Assembly: GCA_031216445.1 (NCBI GenBank)
Contig: CM062219.1
Coordinates: 15,661,001 to 15,725,000 of the forward strand
Source: Lateolabrax maculatus
Lineage: Eukaryota; Chordata; Actinopteri; Acropomatiformes; Lateolabracidae
Direction of reading: 5' to 3'
DNA: 64,000 nucleotides
The notes beneath the pieces were generated by a model. The model was not told the origin of the DNA. It worked only from the letters and a program-made list of their open reading frames with translations, and searched no databases. Positions 50,160 through 61,088 of this stretch are shown piece by piece (position 1 is the first letter of the stretch; each line of letters begins with the position of its first letter). A program made the translations under genes and the position numbers.

Positions 50160-50950
50160 GTCTCTGTGTTTAAATTACACAGCCAGACGCTAAATCCCAA
50201 CTCACGGCAGGACGCCCATTCATTTGTGCGGCGTCGGTCTATTATTGTTGTTCTAACGAGATAAAGGGAGGCCGGCAGCGTGACATGTCCTCACTGTGAA
50301 CAACACTGGAGTAAATGTCCCCTCTGTCCCCTCCCGTCCCGTGTAGCGAGGCAGGACAAACTTTTCGGCCCCCCCCCAACACGCACGGCTTCCTGGCCGC
50401 TACATTCCCCTCCGTCTCCGTCTCCGAGCAGTTTTAAAACACCAACAAACAACAACAAAAAGAAAAACCTACCTTGGAAAATCTCCCCGAGTCAAACAGG
50501 CATTATTATGTTGTCGCCTTCCATGGCTGGGAGTTGGTCGAGTTGTCCTTGAGCTCCCCGGAGAGACTGCGGGAGCGACTGGCGGGGGCAGGAGAGCAAC
50601 AAAGTCGGGCAAGGAGGGAGGACGAGGAGGAGGAGGAGGAGGAGGAGAGGAAGGGAGGAAGGAGGCCGGGCGGCTCGGCCCGCCAGCCCCGTTGGAGGAG
50701 CCGGCTGTCGATCACCCCGGGGCCGGGTGGGCGGGCCCTGACTGTAAGGGGATTATGGAGGCTGAGCGGCCGCCGCTGCTCCCGCTGCTCCCGCTGCTCC
50801 CGCTCCCAGCTCTGAGGAATGTGGCGCCAGAAAAAAAAAAAAAAAACAGCCTCCGGCAGCCGGGAGCGGGGCGGCCCGGGGGGGGGGGTCTTCACCTGAG
50901 GCTGTTGCGGCAGAAGCAGGCGTCGCGAGGTGGGATTGGAGGCGAATTCA
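50160..50950. promoter_or_regulatory. CpG island, candidate il11ra promoter and 5' UTR exon
   Basis: The only long GC- and CpG-rich stretch in the window, with G/C runs, a GAG/GAA-rich block (50620-50665) and a nine-base tandem CTGCTCCCG (50777-50810). On the minus strand CCAAG is followed by GTAGGT, a good donor, ending a candidate non-coding exon at 50473; this would supply the UTR exon required by the acceptor before the il11ra ATG. Frames open across the island are G/C-bias artefacts. It could instead, or also, drive a plus-strand transcript. Confidence 0.5.
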
Positions 50951-51229
50951 TTTTAATTGGTGCAGTTTTAGTTTATGTTGGAGTTATCCTTTATTATCTT
51001 GCTTACAAGAAACAGTGATTCAGTGTTACTTCACTATAATTGTATTTGTTTATTTATTCTAATTAAATGAATAATTCACTTTAATTTATTAATTTATATT
51101 TCATTTTCAAATAATCCCGTTATATGCAACTATTTGTTTTCTTATATATATATATATATATATATAAATTCCACCTACCTCCTATATAAAGTAACAATCT
51201 TTCCATATTTATTCAAGCATCTTTGCACT

Positions 51230-51490
51230 CTGCATCATTGCATTATTTCTCCATTTCATTGTCTTTGTTATTGTATTTTATGTTCATAGATATACTTTTG
51301 TATATATTTATATTTATATTGTGCATAGTCCTTAAATGTTTATGTTTACCTTTGTTCTGCTTGGTGGTCTTGTTTTTTTTTTGTTTATTTGTCTATTTCT
51401 GTGTATGTACGTTGAGAGCAACAGAAAATTCAGAGTCAAATTCCTTGTGCGTGTATGCATACATGGCCAATAAAGCTGATTCTGATTCAT
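51230..51490 (+). mobile_element. 3' tail of a LINE-type retroposon (fragment)
   Basis: Ends with CAAATTCCTTGTGCGTGTAT, then GGCCAATAAAGCTGATTCTG followed by ATTC: the short-period GATTCT tail and the AATTCCTTGT word are familiar from 3' ends of non-LTR elements in fish. No reverse-transcriptase frame is present, so it is a 5'-truncated copy. The left edge is uncertain. Confidence 0.5.
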
Positions 51491-52333
51491 GGTGAGTTTT
51501 AGCATTAGTTTAAGGAGAGAGAGAGAGAGAGAGAAAACAAAATAAACTGGTAAAAATAAGATAAATACATTGAGATAATATGGATTTAATTTAACAAATA
51601 GCTTGGTATCCTCATAACAACACGTAGCTTCACTCAGGAAATGGAGCCAGTAATACAAATCATTGAATAATCTTTGCTGAGTAAAACCCTGAACCTCTTC
51701 ACATGAGGACATGGCTGGAAGTAAAACAAGCTTTCCCAGGTTTTACTCAATTATCCAGCTAAATTGTGAATCCCACCTCAATAGACAGGGTCCTGATTTA
51801 TGTATGTATTTAATATTAGCTTGCCTGTTATGTGATGAGTACAGAAACACATAAAATCCATTAATGGTCCCAGTGCTCTATGCTTTAGCAGACAATAAAT
51901 TAGATGACAGTAACAGCTCATTATCCAAAGCAGTGACCTTTAGTCCTCCCTTGTGAAATGTAAATGGGGGTGGAAAAACACATCCGTCAATGTAACAGTC
52001 CAATACAACACTACAGCCTGGAGGGTAGAGTCAACACCTCTCTGATACTGTGTCAACATATACTGAAAAGTTTGTGCTTCACAAAGGTAAGATTTATTAC
52101 AGGGGTGTCATATTGTAATCAACTGGGCAGGTGTGCCCAATAAACTGGTAATTCGCTCTTCACTTTAACAGTGTTGTGTCTTGCATGATTATGGCACATT
52201 TGACTGAGGATTTTACTGTTTGTTATAGGTTCAGTAATTTATTGTTTTTCATGTGTACACTGTGATGGCCATAATGATACAAGAAAAATGCAATAAAAGT
52301 ACAGAGTAGTAGAATCCGTCTGCTCCATTTTAG

Positions 52334-52511
52334 GCGGTTTATTTGTGAAGCAACTTTGACCTTTGACCTGGACAGACTGGACAAGAACAATCTGGATGAA
52401 AAACTGGCAGTTGGTGTCCAGTCCACTCATCAGGAAAACAACACTGACATCCATTATTCCATTGAAAAAGGGGATTTCCAATTTGAAAAAATGTGGCCAC
52501 CCCCTGATTGA
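52334..52511 (+). CDS. Doubtful coding-like terminal exon, unidentified
   Basis: After a possible acceptor (CATTTTAG, 52326-52333) one frame reads 58 residues, including FDLDRLDKNNLDEKLAVGVQ and GDFQFEKMWPPPD, then TGA at 52509-52511. A poly(A) signal follows at 52742-52747 with a GT-rich element behind it, so it looks like the last exon of a plus-strand gene. The charged composition is unlike the surrounding translations. Against it: I found no upstream exon with a matching phase, and both strands have other open frames here. The frame stays open leftward to 52278 without an ATG. I do not recognise the protein. It could be a pseudogene remnant or chance. Confidence 0.3.
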
Positions 52512-52769
52512 CCCTGACCTGTTAGTTGCAGCTTGGAAGAGTTACAGTACGTCTCATTAGAGACAGGAGAGCAGTGAACGCCAACCCGGCCTGAAAGAAT
52601 GTTTTGATATCTGTCTTCCTGCGTGTTGTTTTTTCAGTCTGTATCTATTTATGTATTTGTGTTGTACATTCTCTTAAAAAGTGCAACTATTTGACAACTA
52701 GTTTGGGGTAGAATACCTGTGCAATTTAGTTGTTTGTTATTAATAAAACCCTTTGTTAATTTTGATGCC

Positions 52770-55019
52770 GTAGTTTGTGGTGTTGGTGGACTGGACCGCA
52801 CCTGCTCAGTTTTTCCTTTTCCGTGTTCTGGCTGCTTTTCCATCTGCATGGTTCTTTTCTTTCAGTCTGTCTTTTTGTCTGGCACTGAGTTTATCTGCCT
52901 GTCCATCTGCCTTGCTGTGTGAGCCAATCTGTCAGTACCTGTCAGTCTGTTCCCATCTGCCTATCCTTTGTCTCACCTGTCTGTATCTATGCTTCCTCTG
53001 TAGGTTTCTTTTTTTGTATATCATTTAGCTATCTCTATCTACTTGAAACATCTATAACACTTATCTTACACCTCTGATACATGATGTGTCATTGTCTGAT
53101 AAAAAAATCCTAAATGGACTAGTTTGAACAGTGCCCCTGTTTAAAATCCCATATTTTGACACTGTTCAAGCTTCTCTGTTATGAAACACAACATCCCTGA
53201 ATATGGAAATACAGTAATACAGCCTCATCCGCCACCTGTTGCATTATGTGATACAGTGTTGCTTCCCCCTGCTGGGCACTCTGACTCATTACACACTGGT
53301 GTTGAAACTGCAGAATAGTGGAGTTTGCATTTACATGCACAGAAAACTCAGGAAAAGTCAGATCCCCCCTAAGAGCCAAATATATTTCTCTCTCTTTTTA
53401 TATATTTTATTAGCCATTTTATACCTTTCTATTAGACAGCGACAGTAGAGAGGTGACAGGAAACAGTGGGAAGAGAAGGCACCCATTACATATATTTTTT
53501 TGTAAGTGGTAGGTGGAGACCAAAATAGAGGTAAAAGGACAGTGAATATTGGACTTACATTCGTCAGGTGGCCAGAAACATACCTGCGAATGAATGCTAA
53601 TGTAGCGCAGTGTCTCCTGGATGTGCAAATAGGCAACTGTTTGCCAGCGTCGTAGCCTTAAAAACTTCACAATGCAATAATTTGTCAGTGCTGCATGTCT
53701 GTCAGCTTATTGTGGAGGTCTTCTGCCCCCCCCCCCCCCAAAAAAAAAAAAAAAAATCAATGTTTTGGCAGGCAATGGACCAGTGTTTTCGGGTTAAAAT
53801 TATGGAGTGTATCTCTCTCATTTACTGGAATACAATCAGCATTTATTAACATCTGACATAAGGCTGGTACAACCAGCTTTGGGAGCGCCATGCAGTAAGA
53901 ACGCATTATTTATTCACCGGTGTTAACCGTCACTCTGTTTTAAAGCTGGGTGAGAGGCATCCTAAAAATTAAATCACCCTTTTTGTGTGTCAGTCAGCCA
54001 CATAATTATAAATGAAGGCCCACACCACGAGGACAACCAGTTCAATAATTCCACTCAGTTGCACTCGCTGATGTTTGTGCATTTATTCACTGCTATCAGT
54101 ATAGTCAAAATCCTTTATCATATGATAACAAATGTTCTGGACAGGATGTTGATGTACCTAGAACGGGTGCCTGATGTGGTTTTGCTGTGTGCTGTAGTTT
54201 GCACGGTGACTCACAACAGGTGTAATCAGCTGAGTTTGACTCAGATCTCCACAAAAGTGCCTCACACACTCATGAAAAGAAACCTACAGAATGTACATGC
54301 ACACACTGACCCAGACGCATCGCACTGGCAGGCTACACACCCACATAACACACATGAATGCAAACACACAAAGGGCACAGAAACACCGGCGCACGCACAC
54401 AATGGCACACATCTGACACCCATCCACGCCAACCCTCCCACCTACCCAGGGTCATGCACACTCTCTGTCACACACACATACAAGCCACAGATGGTCGTTA
54501 AATCCCTGCATGACGTCAATGCCAGGCATCGGGTGGGTGTGGTCTTCACTGGCTTGCTAAACATACCGGAGCTTAAATGCTGAACAGTCCCTGCCATTCA
54601 TTCACCAACGACACCCTCCCTCTTTCTCGCTTCCATCCTCACTCACATTATTTCTCTCAGTCTGGCTCACTGTTGCTCCAGCACTCACTAGGTGAAGTCC
54701 TGTCTGAAAGGTAAAGAGTTTTAATTTCTCTCACTGCATCCTTCAGTACAGCTGTCAGTTTTTCACTTTCTGGCTCCACTGCAGTATTTTAAGTTGACTT
54801 TTTTACAATAACTATCCTCAATGTCTTTCCCTTTTTACTGCTTTCTCTTTGGATCCAAACACCGTCAGTTTGCTGCAAACATTGTAAGACGAGTTGAAAG
54901 TGGTTCAGCTCGAGGAAAGTGTCCTGCTCATCTGAAGCCTTTTTCCGGGGACTCAAGCTTCATCAGTCTTTTCCCTTGTGAAGAGCACATCGCAACTTGG
55001 TGGTGGTTAATAAGTGAAG
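52770..55019. other. Gene-free stretch before the cystatin gene
   Basis: T-rich sequence, a C-run next to an A-run (53727-53756) and a CA-rich stretch (about 54295-54480). The 198-residue open frame at 53987-54583 crosses the CA-rich part, lacks an ATG start and resembles nothing. The cystatin promoter should be at the right end; no clear TATA box is visible. Confidence 0.5.
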
Positions 55020-55101
55020 ATGTCTCTCCCGTTGCTGATATTGCTGTCAGTTGTCCAGCTGTGTATGGGAGATCAGCCTGTGGAGGAAGTAATCACAACA
55101 A
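55020..55101 (+). CDS. Cystatin coding exon 1: signal peptide
   Basis: ATG at 55020-55022 begins MSLPLLILLSVVQLCMG, a classic signal peptide, then DQPVEEVITT. Donor GTAAGT at 55102, phase 1. This ATG gives the only sensible secretion signal in frame with exon 2. Confidence 0.85.
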
Positions 55102-58100
55102 GTAAGTACTGAGATGGGTAAGAAATATGGGTATAAATATGGGAAGGGACAGAGAGGCAAGCGAAATAAAAGAATATTATAAGACAGGAAATAAACTGAC
55201 CTGCTTTATGTTTCTTTGGGAGAGAAGCCTGATAATGGTAACAAAATTGATAACTGAATTTTTACATGAAACAACAATAAGAAACAGACTCATGACAAAA
55301 ACTGCAAACACATAATCATTTGTGGTTCATTTAATGGAAAGATTTCCCTAAAACAAATTTGGAGATTGAAAGGATAGATATCTATAAAACTCTCTAACTG
55401 CTAGTTACAACTACTGACTAATACTGTCCTGATGTCATTACCCTGCTGGTTACACCACATTTCATCTCTATTGTGATTCACATGAGTCTTATATGGCTGG
55501 CCTTAATTAATGTCAACCTGTATATCGGCCACAGAGATAAAATGCTTGGAACAGGAGAGAACACCCTTACATTTTGGACCTTTCTAATTGCACATACCTT
55601 TATCATCTCCTACCTGTATAATATTGTGGTTATTTTAAATCTGTTGTGAGGATAGCCAAAAAGGAAACATAACTGCCATTGAAATTCTAATATTTAACAT
55701 ATCATGTAATTCATGTCACGATTATGGAGACAGTTACAGCAACAAAAGATATAAACCTAACAACAAAGTTAGGCGACAATTCAAGGTAATGACAAAGAAA
55801 TCAGCTAGTTTATTTCAGTCAACAGGAAAATCAGTACATGCAATACTAAAACACGCAGTGGCAAATAAACTCTTGTATAAGCAGTTTACCTTGGTTCTAA
55901 TAATAGTCTCATGTTCAGTATTAAAGTGATTCAACTGCTGTCTGGTTGGGTAGAGTGAGTCACAAGTCTTGGCTGAACTGGCAGTCGTCATGGGTTGGAT
56001 GCTATTTCATTTGGCAGTGTAGAGTTTGGGAGTGTTTGGGAATGAAAAATAACCAGTCAGGGCCACTCAATACCCATTAACCAAATTTGTCCAACATCAG
56101 TGGCTTCTGTTAGTGAAATGGTTTTAGTATGCAGATAAATAGTCTGGTTGGGTCTGATTTGTCCATGGCATATGCGGTAAATGCTCAACAGGATACGACA
56201 TAAAACCAGTATAGTAGAATATTGTACATTTAATTCCAAGTATACATGTATAAAGACAGTATATTTTAGTGTCACAGTGGAGAATGTTATAGCCTTTAGA
56301 AGTTGTTTACTGTATTAAAAAGTAAAACTGACAGGAGCTGCAACAGCAACAAAAAGTGTTCACATGGTCAAAATGTAGTTTGTTTTGGTTGAAGTTAAAT
56401 TATGTAAGATGCAGATTGCTGTATGTACAATGGTATCCACAGTGTTACATCATATCATTTAGACAGAAATTAGAGTAAAGCTTGTTGCTGCTTGATTTTC
56501 ATGACTGTGTTGGTCTTACTGTTTACATACACATACTAGTGTCATAGCTGATTCTACATAATTTGACAGTTATTTAAGTTGACAGAATTTGCCTTTAAAG
56601 AGCAACTCCACATTAAGTCTTCTATGGAGGAATAACATTGTTGGTCTGACCACAGGGGGGTGAAAGGTTCAGGTTTGTCGTCCTTATGATGTCTGACACT
56701 CAACTGTAATGTTGGGCGTGGTCTGTTGCACCCCTGAATACGCCCAACTATGATGTACTGTTGGACTACAATGCATAACAAACGTCTGTGACAGGGTGGA
56801 GATGGAACCATTCACACCCAACGCCCATTAATACAGGGTTTGCAACCAACGCTTAGTTACTATTTGAGATAGGCCTCAAACTGAACTGAAATCAATTTGG
56901 ATGATGGCACCAATTATCTGCATTAGAAAGTATACAATGACATCTGCATGCTAACAAGCTCACAATGGCAATGTTTATATTTCACAGGTATAATATCTAT
57001 CATGTTCACTGTCTTAATTTAGCATGTTTGGCAATTAGCACTTAATTACATTCAGATGTTACGTACTAAATTATAACAATTCATCCTGAGGGAGACATGA
57101 ATATGAATATATAAATTTAATGGTAATCCATTTAATAGTTGTTGAGAAATTCAACTCAAAACCTCAAGTCAACCTCTAGTGCTAGAGGAAAAGGGGATCA
57201 CCAACGTTGTTGGGATACATTATCTGAGGACCAAGAAGGTCTGTAAAGATGTTTGTAGTAATCCATGTAGTAGATTGAGCTATTTCACTGGATAAGTGAA
57301 GAGTCTGACCTGCTGGTGCTGCTACATGAAAAGTCAGGCGATCACCAAAGTCAATAGGATTCATCCTCTAGGTACCATGGATATATGTACCAAATTCTAT
57401 GACAATCGGCCTAAATGTTGTCAAGCCATTTCAATGAAAAACTAAAATGTTAAATTTACAGTGGAGCTACAGGAAAAATCAAGGGGATCAGGAAAGTCAG
57501 TAGTTTCATCCCATGGGGACCAACAGACATACTGCATAAAACAAAACACTAAAAAACAAAACCAACATCTTTTTGAATAGCTGGGCCACCCAGGGTACAA
57601 AAGCTGCAGCTAGTATCTCCAAATTCTCCTTCTCTTTCCTTGGGAAAACCTGCTTTATATTCTTGGCCTGGTGATTGAGGCTTGGTTTGGCAGAGTTGTG
57701 ACGATGGTTTGGCAGTGTAAAACAAGCATTAGCTGAATCCAGGGTTTGGTGGTCTTATAGTTTCCAAGTCTTTGACTGATGTTCTGGACTGAAGCAGCAA
57801 ATTTTCAGGATGAAGGAGCGTAGAAACCCCAAAGGGAACACTCACAGTCATAACACTTAAGCGCTGACTGATTGTGTGTGTCTGTGCCATTGGAGTCAGT
57901 GTATGAGTGCATTGGTATAAGTGTGGGTAAGTTCATTAATGGACATCTTCAATATGAATGTGTGCAATTCAGTGTATTATTCTGTGCCTCTTCAATGGTC
58001 TGTTATTTCACTGAGAACAGAGAATACATGTCACTTAATTGGTTTTCCCACTAATAGCCATCATGCAATTATGTGAAATTTACCGTGTTTCTTGAATTTA

Positions 58101-58814
58101 ATTTCCTCATAGAAAAAGTGACTCTCCTGGGTGGCTGGTTTGAGAGGTCTCCCGAGTCAGTGGAGGTTCAGGAGGCAGCTCAATATGCTGTGAAGATGTT
58201 CAACACGCACTCCAAGAGCAAGAAGATGTTCAAACTGGTCTCAATCACTGCTGCTCAGTCTCAGGTTTGATTAATCTTTCCGAAACAAAGGAACTAACAT
58301 GCAGCACGCCACGTCATATTTATAATCCTGTTATAGTGTCACAACATCTAATAGTCCGGTCCTCTGTCCGCTCATCTTATTAGGTGACCAATATGATCAA
58401 CCATAGGATTGATGCAATCTTGGGAAAAACCAAGTGTCTCAAGTCTGAAAACCATGACTTCGACAGCTGCAGTCTTGAGAAAAAGGTAAAGCTGTTTTGT
58501 GTGTGTGTTTGTATGTGTTCATAGTTATGATCAACTCAGCAATAATTCCTAAAAGATGTCTCATCCAGCCTTAGCTCCATGAGTTTACATTTACATTGCA
58601 TTCATGCTTTTCTCTCTTAAATTCTTTCATAATACAAAGGCTGAAAATGACCTATTGCCTTTTAAAGTTAGATTTCCTAGCTCCTATGTAATAGTCATTG
58701 TTGTTTTCCCCTCCGCAGCATGTGAAGTGCCACTTTGAGGTGACTTTCAACCCCCGCAACAACAAACACGAGCTGCAGGAACACCAGTGCAGAAAAGTGC
58801 AGGAGAAGCTCTAA
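55020..58814 (+). CDS. Secreted type 2 cystatin-like protein (4 exons)
   Basis: Exons 55020-55101, 58113-58264, 58384-58485 and 58719-58814 join in phase to 143 residues. Typical type 2 cystatins are about 120-145 residues and are secreted inhibitors of papain-family (C1) cysteine proteases. Visible: signal peptide 1-17; N-terminal GG (34-35) where the family has its conserved Gly; the long-helix region EVQEAAQYAVKMFN; LGKTKC (cystatin C has LGRTTC); four cysteines at 96, 107, 116 and 136 in the standard two-disulfide spacing. Odd points: the QxVxG loop reads QVTNM (78-82) and the second loop's Pro-Trp reads Pro-Arg (124-125), so inhibition of C1 proteases is doubtful. Poly(A) signal at 58905-58910. 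The family call is firm; orthology to CST3 or CST7 is not. Confidence 0.88.
55102..58112 (+). other. Cystatin intron 1
   Basis: A 3.0 kb intron, GTAAGT to CTCATAG. It contains the percomorph-type repeat at 56920-57545 and no other exon that I can support. Confidence 0.75.
56920..57545. repeat. Interspersed repeat of percomorph type with internal repeated units
   Basis: Carries a series of phrases I remember from an abundant percomorph repeat: GCATGCTAACAAGCTCACAA, ATTTAGCATGTTTGGCAATT, TTCATCCTGAGGGAGACATG, CCATTTAATAGTTGTTGAGA, GCTAGAGGAAAAGGGGATCA, GATTCATCCTCTAGGTACCA. The 'GGGGATCACCAA...TTCATCC' module appears about three times in diverged form. Read on the plus strand, inside cystatin intron 1. 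Confidence 0.65.
58113..58264 (+). CDS. Cystatin coding exon 2
   Basis: Phase 1 in, phase 0 out. It encodes LLGGWFERSPESVEVQEAAQ and on through VKMFNTHSKSKKMFKLVS to the Gln that opens the first inhibitory loop. Confidence 0.9.
58384..58485 (+). CDS. Cystatin coding exon 3
   Basis: 34 codons, phase 0 at both ends: VTNMINHRIDAILGKTKC then LKSENHDFDSC. It carries the first disulfide pair and the altered QxVxG loop. Confidence 0.9.
58719..58814 (+). CDS. Cystatin coding exon 4
   Basis: 31 codons plus TAA: HVKCHFEVTFNPRNNKHELQ then EHQC. Second disulfide pair; the Pro-Trp loop is replaced by NPRNN. It ends KVQEKL. Confidence 0.9.
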   Translation, partial: HVKCHFEVTFNPRNNKHELQEHQCRKVQEKL

Positions 58815-58904
58815 CTTTCCAATATACTGAACCTTTTTTATAGTTTAGCTCTATAGTTCTGACTACCTTACTACATTTTGATATGATGTTAATGTTTTTT
58901 GCTG

Positions 58905-58910
58905 AATAAA
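58905..58910 (+). terminator. Poly(A) signal of the cystatin gene
   Basis: AATAAA 91 bases after the cystatin stop codon, giving a very short 3' UTR. Confidence 0.75.
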
Positions 58911-59441
58911 TGAATACATTTGCAGCTGACTATAAACGGTGGATGTATGCGTGGTTTGGTAGAACATGGACCACTAATAACAATAATCATCATGGTCTCA
59001 ATAGATATAGTTTGGAGAAAGTGACCAAGAGCAGATTTTTGTTACAATAATACCATGATAATCGGAATTTATTTATATGGTAACACACATAGATGAAGCT
59101 TTGGAGATACAGTATCTTGGGAAAGCAAAGTTGCCTTCATTTTTCTTTCAAACATCTGAAATGAATGATAAGAGGTCAGTCATGACAAAAAACCCATCCC
59201 ATGTCTATCCTGCATTGTGACATCAAAGCATAAATCTGTTCTCGAAATTCAAACTTTTAAATACGCCATATTAAATTTCATAATAAGAAGTCTGAGTTTA
59301 CATGGCACACATGCTTTGAATGGTGTTTCCTGTTCTTTCTCCAGAAGCGTTTTACATTCAAACAAGCAGAAAAGCCTTAAAAATATATTTCAATACATTT
59401 CAGGAAATACAGTGGATAACACTGTATCCTAAAGGATTTCT

Positions 59442-61088
59442 TTACTCACTGCATTTGTATAACCTATTGATCTTAAGAATATCACTATCAGACATGTCAT
59501 TCCTCTCTCCAATTGGCACAGAGGAGACTGGAATGGGAGTAACGGTGTCTTCTCTAGACACTGATCCGAAGGCAGTCCTAGAAAAACAAAAATGAAGTAA
59601 AATAAAATAATATACTGATGGAAAATTGCTCTTGCTTATTTTATCTAATATTATAATAATTTAATAATAATAATGTAATATTTCAGAGTCATGCCGAAAA
59701 ACTTTTAAAATATTTTTCATAGAAGTGGTGCCACGTGTGCACAGAACATTTTTACTGTTAATTTACTGTAATTCTACATTAGGATCTTTATACGTATTTT
59801 TCCTTTCACATGCTAAGAAGAAAATTAGCTGCAAACCCCATGCAGGGCTAGAAATTAAATATTAAAGCTCCATTATTCAATATTATTATATAACCAATGG
59901 ATTAAATGAAGAAGTGAACCCACAGAGAATTATCTCCCAATTATGTAGTTACCCTCAGCTTTACAGAGCATTTTAGTCTAAAAAAAAATAGCTGAAAGTA
60001 CAGTGACTGCAGTATTACTTATGCTGGCCAGGTGACTCCGAATGAATATGAATATTGCTCTGTCTGCTGAATGTGTACCCATATTCTACTTTATATGGTG
60101 ATAATATGTCAATCTTGTATTGACAACTTGTTGCACTGCTCACAAGTGGCCAAAAAAAGAAAATCGGATAATACAGGTTCAAATGTTTTGCAGGACACTG
60201 ACAACATGAAAAAATTAATAAACTGAATAAAATATCTCACTATAGTAACTTGAGAAAAGAAATAGTCTTAAAGGGTAAAAGCTGCAGCAACATCTGCAAT
60301 GTGAAGAACTACTTTAAAACAATACAATACAATAAAGATGTTCTTCATCAAGTTCAAGTTCAGTTCAACTTCAAGTTTAAGTTTTGCATGTATATTGTAT
60401 ACACAATAAAGAGCCCTACACGGCACAATTCATTCTAGGCCTCACATCTATTTTACTCTCATATGCATACTCTCATATACATTCATATACGCATAATGAT
60501 CCCATGATCAAGGCAGCCATACACAGACAGAGAAACCACCTACTGCCCTCCATCTCTGCCAACAGTGGACCAGCACCTACAGCGCAGTGACAGAGAGACA
60601 GGTTTGAATCCTGACAGGCCGGTGTATATAATCCCAAGCCTAACTCTACGCACACCATCACTTCTACTCTTTCTGCTCCCACCCAAGTTCACTCTCAATG
60701 ATGAGGTAGTCAGACTGGCCATAATAAGGAACAAAGCAAATGCAGGTTTTCTTGTGGAAAGTGTCCATAGCCTTCTCAATTAAGGCCTTTTCATTGTCAT
60801 CTGCAATGAGAACAAGTGAAAATGTCTATTATTGCATTCAAAATATGTGCTACATACATGGTCAAAAGACCTATCTTTCAAAAAAAGTCCAAGGTTGCTT
60901 TCGTTTTTGCTTTAAGACAATTACTAAAATACTGGTTCCTAAGCCCGTACAGAAGTAATTGCTGAGGCTCTAGGGTACTTCAACCAGCCCATTGTAGGAT
61001 TTTCTCCATTTGCAGTTGTTTTTCCAGCATTTCATGGCATTCCTGTTCGAAAGAGCGACGTCCCCTTCCACCAGAATGTGGTTGATGC
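59442..61088 (-). pseudogene. Broken astacin-family metalloprotease (hatching-enzyme / six-cysteine astacin type)
   Basis: Four exon-like pieces on the minus strand read as an astacin (M12A zinc metalloprotease). 61088-60970: propeptide/mature junction ILVEGDVALSNRNAMKCW and GLVEVP, then TAG where the family has Tyr. 60800-60683: ALIEKAMDTFHKKTC, SDYLIIES. 60576-about 60490: CWSTVGRDGGQ, an in-frame TAG, then VVSLSVYGCLDHGII. 59577-59442: TAFGSV, DTVTPIPVSS, IGERNDMSDSDILKINRLYK and the stop TAA. Phases at the inferred splice sites agree. Between about 60490 and 59577 I cannot find the HExxHxxGFxHE zinc site or the Met-turn. Two nonsense codons plus a missing catalytic exon indicate a pseudogene. 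No signal-peptide exon was found upstream. Confidence 0.75.

Larger units (their letters stand above)
21945..50472 (-). other. il11ra: Probable giant first intron of il11ra; no convincing gene
   Basis: Between the acceptor before the il11ra ATG and the CpG island I find no exon I can support on either strand. The content is microsatellites (28241-28280, 29851-29923, 32322-32368, 32682-32748, 32861-32908, 33025-33063, 38128-38211, 39003-39053, 40543-40597, 42187-42228, 46841-46915), a MITE-like element (29421-29657), clean hairpins (22450-22484, 35823-35863, 45333-45388, 46535-46600) and diverged tandem or direct repeats (26788-27114, 39970-40250). That it is one intron is an inference. Confidence 0.5.

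Noticed and set aside
50506..51018. Frames across the CpG island (up to 129 residues, Arg/Pro/Ser or Leu/Pro-rich)
   Set aside because: They follow the GC bias and short tandem runs (GAG, CTGCTCCCG); no conserved start or domain.
53987..54583. Longest open frame of the window, 198 residues on the plus strand
   Set aside because: It has no ATG start (it begins at GTG), runs through CA-rich sequence giving Thr/His-rich low complexity, has no domain I know and no splice or promoter context.
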